From NCBI RefSeq assembly GCF_900116415.1, contig NZ_FPAP01000001.1, forward strand, positions 868,001 through 932,000: 64,000 nucleotides of DNA, in the 5' to 3' direction. The translations under genes and the position numbers were made by a program. Below the pieces are notes generated by a model. It was given only the letters and a program-made list of their open reading frames with translations. It was not told the origin of the DNA and made no database searches. Below are positions 1 to 7,755 of the stretch, one piece after another (the stretch's first letter is position 1; every line of letters begins with the position of its first letter). The stretch is from Chryseobacterium formosense. GTDB lineage: Bacteria > Bacteroidota > Bacteroidia > Flavobacteriales > Weeksellaceae.

Positions 1-1
1 T

Positions 2-406
2 AACAAAGCAATGGCTGAAAAAGCTGAAGCTGAAGCAAAAAAAGCTTTGGAAGAATTAAAAGCTGGAATGCAGGTTACAGAATCTGGTCTTTACTATAAA
101 ATCACTAAGAAGACTGACGGAAAAGCTGCAAAAGCTGGAGATAACGTTAAAGTTCATTATGCGGGTAAACTGACAAACGGAACTGAATTCGATTCTTCAT
201 TCAAAAGAAATGAGCCTCTTGAATTCCCTGTAGGAACAGGTAGAGTAATCAAAGGTTGGGACGAGGGAATCTTATTGTTAAAAGAAGGTGAAACGGCTAC
301 TTTATTGATTCCGCCAGCGATGGGTTACGGAGAAAGAGGTGCAGGAGGAGTAATTCCGCCAAACGCATGGTTAATTTTCGATGTTGAATTGGTAAAAGTA
401 CCTTAA
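2..406 (+). CDS. FKBP-type peptidyl-prolyl cis-trans isomerase (5' end outside window)
   Basis: The C-terminal part is a complete FKBP domain: VHYAGKLTNGTEFDSS, the FPVGTGRVIKGWDEG block and the PPAMGYGERG...IPPNAWLIFDVEL ending are all present, as in prolyl isomerases that assist protein folding. The reading frame stays open to the first bases of the window. The ATG at 11 sits in an Ala/Glu/Lys-rich helical linker, so the real start is probably upstream. In flavobacteria such a linker often follows a dimerisation or cyclophilin domain (family knowledge, not visible here). A hairpin terminator follows at 428. Domain identity is certain; the N-terminal architecture is unknown. Confidence 0.9.
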   Translation, partial: NKAMAEKAEAEAKKALEELKAGMQVTESGLYYKITKKTDGKAAKAGDNVKVHYAGKLTNGTEFDSSFKRNEPLEFPVGTGRVIKGWDEGILLLKEGETATLLIPPAMGYGERGAGGVIPPNAWLIFDVELVKVP

Positions 407-427
407 TCAACACTCATAAAATATCTT

Positions 428-457
428 AAACCGTCTTGTGAAAGGCGGTTTTTTTAT
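428..457 (+). terminator. Rho-independent terminator after the FKBP gene
   Basis: Arms 428-437 and 442-451 (AAACCGTCTT / AAGGCGGTTT, one G-U pair) with a GTGA loop are followed by a run of T. It lies 20 bases after the stop codon of the FKBP gene. Confidence 0.85.
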
Positions 458-472
458 TACTTTTAAGTCTTT

Positions 473-505
473 AAACCTCACAGGTTTTCAAAACCTATGA
501 GGTTT
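473..505. repeat. Intergenic palindrome (AAACCTCAcAGGTTTT type)
   Basis: A near-perfect 33-base inverted repeat: AAACCTCACAGGTTTT, a central C, then AAAACCTATGAGGTTT. It lies between a terminator and the next gene and does not end in a T run. It looks like a REP-type dispersed palindrome rather than a terminator. A half-copy (CCTATAGGATTTGATTTTCAAAAC) lies near 1141. Confidence 0.65.
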
Positions 506-528
506 CATATAAATAATTAAAATCTAAA

Positions 529-1104
529 ATGAAAACAAGATTCATCACAGCACTTTTTATACTGTTTTCTCTGATTTCTTTCGCGCAGACAAAAGCAAAT
601 GCAGAGGATCAGTCTATCAGAAAATCACTGGTTTATTTTGCCAATACCATTAAATACAAAAAGATTGATCAGACTGTAGACTGTTTCTATCCAAAGTTTT
701 TTACGGTTGTCAACAAAGAACAGTTCACCCAAATGCTGAACATGACCTATAATAATCCGTTTGTGAAGATTGATGTTTTGGATATGAAATTTGCTTCAGT
801 CGGAAAACCTGAATTGGTAGACGGTGAAAATTTCTCTATCACAAGTTATTATTTAAAACTCAAAGCAGATGTAAGCTCGATGAATGAAGAAATGAAAAAA
901 TCTATTTCAGAAATGCTGACTAAAAAATATGGAAAAGGCAGCGTGGAATATCTTGCTAAAGAAGGCGCTTATGTTATCAATGCTCCGATGAAAATGGTTG
1001 CCGTTTCAAAAGATAAGAAAAACTGGAAAGTGGTTTTCGCCGATGCAGAATATAAAAAACAGCTGGAAAAAGTTCTTCCGAAAAAGATTTTAGATAAATT
1101 GTAA
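529..1104 (+). CDS. Exported protein of unknown function, 191 aa
   Basis: Residues 1-25 form a clear signal peptide with a cleavage site around SFAQTKANA, so the protein is periplasmic or outer-membrane associated. The mature part is Lys-rich, mixed alpha/beta, without cysteines that would suggest a metal or thiol site; I do not recognise a family. The central stretch QTVDCFYPKFFTVVNKEQF could belong to a small NTF2-like or lipocalin-like fold, but this is a guess. The gene is monocistronic between a repeat and a terminator. Confidence 0.75.
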   Translation: MKTRFITALFILFSLISFAQTKANAEDQSIRKSLVYFANTIKYKKIDQTVDCFYPKFFTVVNKEQFTQMLNMTYNNPFVKIDVLDMKFASVGKPELVDGENFSITSYYLKLKADVSSMNEEMKKSISEMLTKKYGKGSVEYLAKEGAYVINAPMKMVAVSKDKKNWKVVFADAEYKKQLEKVLPKKILDKL

Positions 1105-1111
1105 TTGAAAA

Positions 1112-1137
1112 GCCGATTCGAGAGAGTCGGTTTTTTT
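1112..1137 (+). terminator. Rho-independent terminator
   Basis: Stem CCGATTC (1113-1119) with GAGTCGG (1124-1130), one G-U pair, loop GAGA, then seven T. It directly follows the stop codon of the exported protein gene ending at 1104. Confidence 0.85.
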
Positions 1138-1192
1138 ATAACCTATAGGATTTGATTTTCAAAACTTTAAAAATTGTATTTGATTCAAAAAA

Positions 1193-1831
1193 CTACTTCT
1201 TTTTTCGACGCATCCAAATTAGAATTAAAATAATAACCAATAAAACAGAAATAATTACGATAAAGAAGACTCTCTGCTTCTCAATTTCTTCAGAAAGTTT
1301 TTGATTGCTCAGCTTTAAATTAGTAACATCTTTATGAGGATACCTATCTTCAAGTTCTATAATATCTGATATCGTTTCTGTGTTTTTGGTTTGCTTAGAT
1401 TTATTTTCCTGACTGAGTTTTTTAAGGAGAAGATAATCATCTTGATCTAAGTTGTTTATTAATTGTGTTGCGGAGCAGTGAGTTGTATAAAAGAAGGTTG
1501 TGTCAGGATCAAAATATCCAAAAATCAAATATTTTCCTTTTTCTCTGAACATAAAATCGCAGGAGTTAAGCTGCTGTCCGAAAAAAGTAATTTCTGTACT
1601 TTTAAAATCATCTTCTAAAAATTTGTAAATCTTTTCAATCTTTACTTTTGAAAGTGAATTTTCAACATTCGAATATCCTGTCTTGTATGAAGTATTGATA
1701 TCATAAACACTTCCGATGAATACAATATCTGCAGATTTAAAGGAACTTTCAATATCGGGTTCATAAGCACATTTGCATCCAAAAATATTAATTGATAATA
1801 AAAGCAAAAAATAAAAAAGAAATGTTTTCAT
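1193..1831 (-). CDS. Exported netrin/TIMP-like (NTR) protein with C-terminal membrane anchor
   Basis: The N-terminal signal peptide (MKTFLFYFLLLLSINIFG) ends at a Cys-x-Cys pair followed by FKSADIVFIGSV. This is the pattern of NTR/TIMP-like domains, where the N-terminal Cys is exposed after cleavage. Two further Cys (NSCDF and THCSA) could complete disulphides. After a Lys/Glu-rich, partly coiled-coil region (about residues 140-190) come one transmembrane helix (FFIVIISVLLVIILILIW) and a cytosolic RRKKK tail. I place the start at the ATG at 1831 rather than a TTG four codons earlier. Fold assignment is by pattern only; the partner or target is unknown. Confidence 0.65.
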   Translation of the reverse strand: MKTFLFYFLLLLSINIFGCKCAYEPDIESSFKSADIVFIGSVYDINTSYKTGYSNVENSLSKVKIEKIYKFLEDDFKSTEITFFGQQLNSCDFMFREKGKYLIFGYFDPDTTFFYTTHCSATQLINNLDQDDYLLLKKLSQENKSKQTKNTETISDIIELEDRYPHKDVTNLKLSNQKLSEEIEKQRVFFIVIISVLLVIILILIWMRRKKK

Positions 1832-1994
1832 TGAGTATGACAAATGATTATTAAATTTAAAATTATTAGCAAATATGTTGATATATTAAGCTACTTCCAA
1901 ATTATTAATTACCAATCACCCATTACTAATATTTCAAAACCGAATATCATAAAATCTCTCTCCAATTCCGTATATTTGGGGAAAATTTTACAAA

Positions 1995-2831
1995 ATGATC
2001 GAGTGGAAAACCGTAAAGGAATACGAAGATATTACTTATAAAAAATGCAACGGTGTGGCAAGAATTGCATTCAACAGACCGGAAATCCGTAATGCTTTCA
2101 GACCAAAAACAACTTCAGAATTGTATGATGCTTTTTATGATGCATCAGAAGATCCATCAATTGGTGTGGTTTTGCTTTCAGGAGAAGGGCCAAGTTCTAA
2201 AGACGGAGTTTGGGCTTTCTGTAGTGGGGGCGACCAAAAAGCAAGAGGTCAGCAAGGTTATGTAGGCGAAGATGGAAGACATCGTTTAAATATTCTGGAA
2301 GTTCAGCGTCTGATTCGTTTTATGCCGAAAGCGGTAATTGCTGTGGTTCCGGGTTGGGCTGTAGGTGGTGGTCACTCGCTTCACGTAGTTTGTGATTTGA
2401 CTTTAGCAAGTAAAGAACACGCTATTTTCAAGCAGACCGATGCTGATGTTACAAGTTTTGACGGCGGTTACGGTTCAGCTTATTTGGCTAAAATGGTCGG
2501 ACAGAAAAAAGCACGTGAAATTTTCTTTTTAGGAAGAAATTATTCAGCTCAGGAAGCTTTCGATATGGGAATGGTGAATGCCGTAATTCCTCACGACGAA
2601 TTGGAAGACACAGCTTACGAATGGGCTCAGGAAATTTTAGCAAAATCTCCAACTTCGATTAGAATGCTGAAGTTTGCAATGAATCTTACTGACGACGGAA
2701 TGGTTGGTCAGCAGGTTTTTGCGGGAGAAGCAACCCGTTTGGCATACATGACAGAAGAGGCAAAAGAGGGTAGAAATGCCTTCCTTGAAAAAAGAAAACC
2801 TGACTTTGGAAAAGATCAGTGGATTTCTTAA
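1995..2831 (+). CDS. menB: 1,4-dihydroxy-2-naphthoyl-CoA synthase
   Basis: Crotonase-fold enzyme that closes the naphthoate ring of o-succinylbenzoyl-CoA in menaquinone synthesis, in the cytosol. The oxyanion-hole blocks FCSGGDQ (about 75-81) and GWAVGGGHSLH (120-130), the TSFDGGYGSAYLA segment and the family C-terminus GEATRLAYMTEEAKEGRNAF are all present, and 278 residues is normal length. The segment QTDADV has Asp149 where bicarbonate-dependent MenB (E. coli type) has Gly, so this should be the bicarbonate-independent type, as in Mycobacterium. menA lies 2.4 kb downstream. Identification is firm. Confidence 0.96.
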   Translation: MIEWKTVKEYEDITYKKCNGVARIAFNRPEIRNAFRPKTTSELYDAFYDASEDPSIGVVLLSGEGPSSKDGVWAFCSGGDQKARGQQGYVGEDGRHRLNILEVQRLIRFMPKAVIAVVPGWAVGGGHSLHVVCDLTLASKEHAIFKQTDADVTSFDGGYGSAYLAKMVGQKKAREIFFLGRNYSAQEAFDMGMVNAVIPHDELEDTAYEWAQEILAKSPTSIRMLKFAMNLTDDGMVGQQVFAGEATRLAYMTEEAKEGRNAFLEKRKPDFGKDQWIS

Positions 2832-2833
2832 TT

Positions 2834-2880
2834 ATAAATAATAAGTGATAGGTAATGAGTAATTTCATTACCTATTATTT
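2834..2880. repeat. Palindromic intergenic repeat (TAATGAGTAAT family), copy 1
   Basis: Imperfect inverted repeat AATAATAAGTGATAGGTAATG / CATTACCTATTATT around a short loop immediately after menB. A second, longer copy lies at 5168-5240 before menA, and a single half (ACCAATCACCCATTACTAAT) lies before menB at about 1908. Confidence 0.65.
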
Positions 2881-3141
2881 TGTTTAAATAATTATCTGAT
2901 TGTCCGCAATATGCTATAATTAAATGCTGTTTGCTGTAATCATAATTATTTTTTACCACAACGTACACTAAGGCTATCCATAAAGCTCACAACTATTGTG
3001 TTCCTGGTGAAATCTTTAGTGAGCTTCGTGGTGAAATCCAAGTATGATAAATAACGGATATACAAAAATAATTATTTCAGATTTAACAAATAAAAAACTA
3101 ATCTGCGTCATCTCCAAAATCTGCGAGAGCTCTAAAACAAT
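2881..3141. other. Non-coding stretch with degenerate dispersed repeats
   Basis: AT-rich, with no reading frame of interest. It contains two stretches typical of degenerate intergenic repeats in related genomes: one starting TTTTTACCACAACG (about 2949-3040) and one with CTGCGTCATCTCC...CTGCGAGAGCTC (about 3103-3132). No clear promoter motif is seen before the gene at 3142. Confidence 0.4.
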
Positions 3142-3687
3142 ATGAATCAAAACTTTCAAAACCCTCAGATTTTCGACCTTGAAATACCTGATTTCAGTGA
3201 TTTGAAACTGATATCGGTGTCTTCCAAATATCTCAGGATTATTTTATTAAATCTTGCATTGTTTTCGATTTTTTTAATCGGAGCTGTTGGAGTGGCTTTT
3301 TATTTCTTTTATTTAAATTTAACAAAACTACAGATTTTAACAATTGTTATCGGAATTTTCCTGATGATTTTTTTTCTGTTTTTGAATGCAATCATTGGTT
3401 TTAAATTCAGGAAATATGCTGTTCGGGAAAAAGATTTGGTCTATCAATACGGTTGGCTGAAAAGAAGCATTATCATTGTTCCTTTCAACAGAATTCAACA
3501 TGTAAAAGTAGAACAGGGTTGGTTTTCAAGGATATTAAACTTAAAATCGATTGCCGTTTTTACAGCAGGAGTGAATGGTGGAGATGTTACCATCAACGGT
3601 TTACCTGAAGAGATCGCGGAAGGAATCAACAATCATATCCGTGGAACGATCTCACAAGAAAAAACAGAAGATGGAGGAGAAGTTTAA
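3142..3687 (+). CDS. bPH2 (DUF304) domain membrane protein, YdbS-like
   Basis: Two adjacent transmembrane helices (about residues 35-60 and 66-87) are followed by a single bacterial PH-like domain with the signatures RKYAVREKDLVYQYGWLKRS and IIVPFNRIQHVKVEQGWFSR. Length 181 residues fits YdbS. It overlaps the next gene by 17 bases, so both are translated together. In Bacillus the YdbS-YdbT pair has been linked to membrane/bacteriocin stress; here the role is unknown. The pair sits between two menaquinone genes, which does not by itself imply a quinone role. Confidence 0.88.
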   Translation: MNQNFQNPQIFDLEIPDFSDLKLISVSSKYLRIILLNLALFSIFLIGAVGVAFYFFYLNLTKLQILTIVIGIFLMIFFLFLNAIIGFKFRKYAVREKDLVYQYGWLKRSIIIVPFNRIQHVKVEQGWFSRILNLKSIAVFTAGVNGGDVTINGLPEEIAEGINNHIRGTISQEKTEDGGEV

Positions 3688-5167
3688 TTCTTTTTTTCAG
3701 CCTCAAAGACAATCAAAAACAGGTATCGTTCTGCTTTTTCTGTATAATATCGGAATGGTAATTAAAAACCTATGGGTTTTAATCGTTCTTTTCTTTGTTA
3801 AAAAGGAAAAAGTAGAATCCTGGATGATTATTGTAGCAATTGTTGCAGCACTTTTAATTCTTATTGTTTCAGCGGTTTTACAATACTTTCATTTTAAATA
3901 TTATATCGATGAAGAGAATGAGGAATTTGTGATTCATGAGGGGATTATCAATACTTCGGTAACCAAGATCAAAAAGAAAAATATTCAGGAAGTAAATATT
4001 TCACAACCTTTTATTCATCGGTTTTTTAATATTTATAAACTTGAAATTGATACACCCGGAAGTTCTGAAAAAGAGGTGAAAATTTCTGCTTTAACCAAAC
4101 AAAATGCGATCGATCTCAAGAAATATCTTTTAACGGAAACTAATGTTGAGTACTCTATAGAAAAAACAGATGATATTGTATTAAATGAAGAAATTAAAGA
4201 CCTTCGTTCCATTAAAATTTCTACTTTCAGCATTTTAAAATATGGAATAACGGCAAATTATGTTCGGAGTTTTCTGGCAATGGTCAGTTTGCTGATTTAC
4301 GGTTTTTCTGAACTTGCCAACTTACTTAAAAAGGTAGAATTTGATACTCAGCTGGATTATGATACGGTGGAAGAAAGATTTCTGGCATTTTCAATACCTG
4401 TCATTTTAGGGATTATTTTAGTCGTTATTATTATCGGAATCATCGTGAATGCAGTTCGAACCATCATTAAATTTTTCAACTTTAAAATCACGGAAAACAA
4501 TCAGAGCTTTTCTTTTGAATATGGTTTGTTTAACACAAGAAATTCAATTGTCAACAAATCGAAAGTTCAGATCATTACCGAAACGCAAAACTGGATTCAG
4601 AAGAAGATGAAGATTTCTTATGTAAAATTTCTGCAAATCGGAAAAAATGAAGAAGAAGATGAGAAAAATGTTGCAGCCGTTCCGGGAATTAATAATGAAG
4701 AAAAATCAAAATTGATCTCAACAATCTGGAAAGAAAATCCTGTTTTTGAAAACTTTTTGAAACCGAATTTCAGATTAATTATCGTCAATACTTTTCAGTT
4801 CATTATTATTCCGCTTCTTTTGTTTCTTATTATTGAAAAAGATTTGTTGATAAACTACTGGTTTTTAGCAGTTGTGTATATTGTTTTAGTCAAAATATGT
4901 ATTCTGATTTCCTTCAGAAACCTGAGATTGTTTTATAATGAAAGATTCATTAGGTTAAAATCAGGAATTTGGGACATCGATAACCGAACTTTTGAGGTCG
5001 AAAAGCTTCAGACTGTGAAAATTTCTCAGTATTTTTGGCAAAGAAAAACAAACTTGGGAAGTATCACTTTTTATACCTCTGCAGGACGGTTCAGAATAGT
5101 TGCTTTAAATTTTACAAAGCTCAAAAAACTGCTCAATTACTGCATTTATAAAATAGAAACAAATTAA
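3671..5167 (+). CDS. bPH2 (DUF304) multi-domain membrane protein, YdbT-like
   Basis: The start is placed at the ATG at 3671 inside the end of the preceding gene; an earlier in-frame ATG at 3575 would add a non-membrane tail that merely reads the other gene out of frame. 498 residues with three repeats of a two-helix membrane hairpin plus bPH2 domain; the PH-like cores are visible as EFVIHEGIINTSVTKIKKKNIQEV, SFEYGLFNTRNSIVNKSKVQII and FIRLKSGIWDIDNRTFEVEKLQTV. This is the YdbT architecture. It is translationally coupled to the YdbS-like gene and probably forms a membrane complex with it. Confidence 0.88.
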   Translation: MEEKFNSFFQPQRQSKTGIVLLFLYNIGMVIKNLWVLIVLFFVKKEKVESWMIIVAIVAALLILIVSAVLQYFHFKYYIDEENEEFVIHEGIINTSVTKIKKKNIQEVNISQPFIHRFFNIYKLEIDTPGSSEKEVKISALTKQNAIDLKKYLLTETNVEYSIEKTDDIVLNEEIKDLRSIKISTFSILKYGITANYVRSFLAMVSLLIYGFSELANLLKKVEFDTQLDYDTVEERFLAFSIPVILGIILVVIIIGIIVNAVRTIIKFFNFKITENNQSFSFEYGLFNTRNSIVNKSKVQIITETQNWIQKKMKISYVKFLQIGKNEEEDEKNVAAVPGINNEEKSKLISTIWKENPVFENFLKPNFRLIIVNTFQFIIIPLLLFLIIEKDLLINYWFLAVVYIVLVKICILISFRNLRLFYNERFIRLKSGIWDIDNRTFEVEKLQTVKISQYFWQRKTNLGSITFYTSAGRFRIVALNFTKLKKLLNYCIYKIETN

Positions 5168-5240
5168 TATAAGTAATGAGCAATAAGTAATGAGTAATCT
5201 TCAGATTTTATATTGCCTATTGCCCATTACTCACTACTCA
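5168..5240. repeat. Palindromic intergenic repeat (TAATGAGTAAT family), copy 2
   Basis: Left arm AGTAATGAGCAATAAGTAATG and right arm ATTGCCCATTACTCACTAC form an imperfect long hairpin that fills the gap between the YdbT-like gene and menA. It is related to the copy at 2834-2880. Confidence 0.65.
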
Positions 5241-5246
5241 TAAATT

Positions 5247-6176
5247 ATGATTGATTGGATAAAAGCCGCACGGCTTAGAACGTTGCCGTTATCGTTAAGC
5301 GGAATCATCATGGGATCTTTCATCGCAAAATGGAGACTCAGAGAAGAGGGAGGAACCTGGGATTGGAAGATCTTTGCTTTGGCACTGTTGGTGACTTTGC
5401 TGTATCAGGTTTTATCAAACTATGCGAATGATTATGGAGATGGTGTGAAAGGAACTGATGCTAAAAGAATCGGTGAAGCAGAAACAAGAGCTGTCGCATC
5501 AGGGAAAATCACGGCAAAACAAATGAAAAATGCAGTAATTCTTTTTTCTGTTTTGTCTTTTGTAGCAACTGTTGCACTTCTGTACATCGCTTTTATCCCT
5601 GAATTTATGAATGAATTTTACATTTTCATCGGATTGGGAGTGGCAAGTATTTTGGCGGCAATCGGTTATACAGTCGGTAAAAAACCTTACGGATATATGG
5701 GATTGGGCGACGTTTTCGTATTTATATTCTTTGGATTGGTTTCGGTTTGTGGAAGTTATTTTCTGTTTACAAAAACTTTCTCATGGGACATTCTTTTACC
5801 GGGAACGGCGATTGGAATGATGAGTATGGCAGTTTTGAATCTTAACAACATGAGAGATATTGAAAGCGACAGATTATCAGGCAAAAATAGCCTTGCATTG
5901 AGAATTGGCTTTAAGAATGCAATGATCTACGAAATGGTTTTGTTGCAGCTTCCTTTGATTTTAGTTTTGATCTTTTTAGGATTAAATAATTTCATTCAGC
6001 TTCAGAAATATTACGTGTTTATTGTAATGATTCTTTTATTCCCGGTAGCGAAACTCAGAAGAAGCATCATGTCTGTGAAAGAACCGAAACAACTTGATCC
6101 GTTTTTGAAACAGGTAGGAATCATGACTTTAATGATGGCTGTTTTAACGGCAGTAGGTCTTAATTATTTTAGCTAA
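5247..6176 (+). CDS. menA: 1,4-dihydroxy-2-naphthoate polyprenyltransferase
   Basis: Integral membrane UbiA-family prenyltransferase that attaches the polyprenyl chain to dihydroxynaphthoate, giving demethylmenaquinone. The first Mg-pyrophosphate motif NDYGDGVKGTD (residues 61-71) and the second, NMRDIESDRLSGK (about 201-213), are intact, with about eight to nine membrane helices. 309 residues is normal. The N-terminus IKAARLRTLPLSLSG is typical of MenA rather than other UbiA members. The SRPBCC gene starts 10 bases downstream, suggesting cotranscription. Confidence 0.95.
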   Translation: MIDWIKAARLRTLPLSLSGIIMGSFIAKWRLREEGGTWDWKIFALALLVTLLYQVLSNYANDYGDGVKGTDAKRIGEAETRAVASGKITAKQMKNAVILFSVLSFVATVALLYIAFIPEFMNEFYIFIGLGVASILAAIGYTVGKKPYGYMGLGDVFVFIFFGLVSVCGSYFLFTKTFSWDILLPGTAIGMMSMAVLNLNNMRDIESDRLSGKNSLALRIGFKNAMIYEMVLLQLPLILVLIFLGLNNFIQLQKYYVFIVMILLFPVAKLRRSIMSVKEPKQLDPFLKQVGIMTLMMAVLTAVGLNYFS

Positions 6177-6186
6177 ATTTTCTGTT

Positions 6187-6633
6187 ATGGAATCTAAAAT
6201 ATTCGTTCAGGCTCAGATGCTCATCAGAAAACCGATCAACGAAGTTTTCGAAGCGTTTATCAATCCGGAAATCACAACCAATTTCTGGTTTACAAAATCG
6301 AGCGGAAAACTCGTGGAAGGTGAAACAATCCTTTGGGAATGGGAAATGTACGATGCGAAATCTGAGGTTAAAGTTCATCAGATTATTCCCAATCAGCTTA
6401 TAAAAACAACGTGGGGATTATTTTCCAACAATGTCGATTATGAGTTTAAAGAAATGGAAAAAGGAACATTAGTTATCATCAAAAGTTTTGGATATTCTGA
6501 AACAAGAGATAAACTTTTATCTGTAATTAATGACAATACGGGTGGTTTTACAACCGTTTTAGATGGCTGCAAAGCTTATTTAGAACACGGCATTAATCTG
6601 AGATTGATTGAAGATAAATTTCCATCGAAATAG
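6187..6633 (+). CDS. SRPBCC / AHSA1-like domain protein, 148 aa
   Basis: A START-like (Bet v1 fold) small cytosolic protein: IRKPINEVFEAFINPEITTNFWF at the N-terminus, then WEWEMYD and a C-terminal helix beginning GGFTTVLDGCKAYLEHG. Members bind hydrophobic ligands or act with Hsp90-like partners; the ligand here cannot be told. It follows menA by 10 bases and probably shares its transcript. Confidence 0.85.
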   Translation: MESKIFVQAQMLIRKPINEVFEAFINPEITTNFWFTKSSGKLVEGETILWEWEMYDAKSEVKVHQIIPNQLIKTTWGLFSNNVDYEFKEMEKGTLVIIKSFGYSETRDKLLSVINDNTGGFTTVLDGCKAYLEHGINLRLIEDKFPSK

Positions 6634-6639
6634 TTTTCA

Positions 6640-6752
6640 AAACTTTGCTGAGTGAAATCGAAGATTCGACGTAGTCAAACGCCTTTGCGAACTTAAAAAC
6701 AGAATAATTTATATAAAAATCTTTGCGCTCTTTGCGTTTAAAAAAAATTAGC
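6640..6752. repeat. Dispersed repeat, TTTGCGCTCTTTGCGTTT family, copy 1
   Basis: This segment carries TTTGCTGAGTGAAATCGAAG, GTAGTCAAACGCCTTTGCGA and CTTTGCGCTCTTTGCGTTTA in order. Close copies lie at 12290-12404 and 56963-57132, and in reverse at 39917-39996. All are intergenic. Confidence 0.75.
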
Positions 6753-6774
6753 AATATTCAAAAATGAATTAAAA

Positions 6775-7461
6775 ATGAAAATACAATACTTAGGACAAAA
6801 CTGTTTTTTGTTCACATACAAAGACAAAACAATTTTATGCGACCCTTTTTACAACTACAAAAAAGCAGAATCAGGTTTTGATATCACCGCTCAAAAAATA
6901 GATTACATTTTACTGACTCATGCTCACGGAGATCATATTGCCGATGTAGGAGAGGTTTTGCAACATTACCCTGAAGCTACGATTATCGGTCAGCCGGAAA
7001 TCTGTGCTTACTTTAAAAATGCAAAAAATACAGACGATGTAAACCTCGGAGGTTCTGCAAAAATCGATGATTTGAAAATTTCTATGGTTCCGGCTCATCA
7101 TACAAGTTCGTTTCCTGACGGAACTTATGGTGGAGTTCCTGTAGGATATATTTTCAGACTTCCTGAAGGGAGAAATTTGTATTTGGCAGGAGATACAGGA
7201 GTAATGGCAGACATGCAGTTGTTTCCTTCATTGTTTGGAAATTTAGACCTTTCGATTCTTCCGATTGGTGGTCATTATACAATGTGTGCAAGAAAAGCGG
7301 CTTTTGCAGCATCAGAATTATTGAAAACTCCGAAAGTGATCGGATGTCACTTTGATACTTTTCCTGCAATTGAAATCAATCACGAGAGTGCGGCGAAACA
7401 TTTTGCTGACAAGAATGTAGAATTGGTTTTACCAAAATTGGGAGAAAGTTTCGAGATATAA
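6775..7461 (+). CDS. UPF0173 metal-dependent hydrolase (metallo-beta-lactamase fold)
   Basis: The metal-binding motif THAHGDH (residues 48-54) and the downstream VPAHHTSS, LAGDTGV and IGCHFDTFP blocks match the YtkL/UPF0173 branch of the beta-lactamase fold, and 228 residues is the usual size. It is cytosolic (no signal peptide). Substrate unknown for the family; a general phosphodiesterase or lactonase role is possible. It is followed by a shared hairpin facing the SRP RNA gene. Confidence 0.9.
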   Translation: MKIQYLGQNCFLFTYKDKTILCDPFYNYKKAESGFDITAQKIDYILLTHAHGDHIADVGEVLQHYPEATIIGQPEICAYFKNAKNTDDVNLGGSAKIDDLKISMVPAHHTSSFPDGTYGGVPVGYIFRLPEGRNLYLAGDTGVMADMQLFPSLFGNLDLSILPIGGHYTMCARKAAFAASELLKTPKVIGCHFDTFPAIEINHESAAKHFADKNVELVLPKLGESFEI

Positions 7462-7466
7462 AAACA

Positions 7467-7516
7467 AAAAAAGAGATTAAGCAATTTAAATAAAATCATC
7501 TTAATCTCTTTTTTAT
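7467..7516. terminator. Bidirectional terminator between UPF0173 gene and SRP RNA
   Basis: Arms AAAAAAGAGATTAAG (7467-7481) and CTTAATCTCTTTTTT (7500-7514) pair perfectly over 15 bases, with A and T tracts outside, so the hairpin can end transcripts from both sides. Confidence 0.85.
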
Positions 7517-7527
7517 AAAAATAAAAA

Positions 7528-7628
7528 ATGGCAAGCTACCTAAATCACACCGCTACGACCAATTACCTTTGCTGCGTTCCCACCCTGGAGGATTCTCAGG
7601 AGCTGGTTGTTTAGGACTTGCCGTTGCA
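7528..7628 (-). ncRNA. ffs: Signal recognition particle RNA, small bacterial type (4.5S)
   Basis: On the minus strand the ends GGCAAG / CTTGCC pair. The apical hairpin reads CAGGGTGGGAACGCAGCA: a GUG/CGC stem closed by a GGAA tetraloop, with the flanking AGCA/CAGG asymmetric loop that binds the M domain of Ffh. The flanking text (CCTGAGAATCCTCC, GTGTGATTTAGGTAGCTTGCC) agrees with SRP RNAs of Bacteroidetes. There is no Alu domain, so it is the short form. It is transcribed toward the hairpin at 7467-7516, which would terminate it. Exact ends are estimated. Confidence 0.9.
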
Positions 7629-7755
7629 AAGATAGGAATTAATATTAAACTTCAAAACTGTAAAGCAGAAAAACAGATGAAAAAACTGAGAATTTAAGCT
7701 AATTTGCTGAAATTTAAGTTAATAATTTTTCATCTTTTTGTAAAATTTTTTAAAC

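Noticed and set aside
3575..3670. Longer start of the YdbT-like protein
   Set aside because: The added residues only re-read the upstream gene out of frame; the ATG at 3671 gives the normal family N-terminus.
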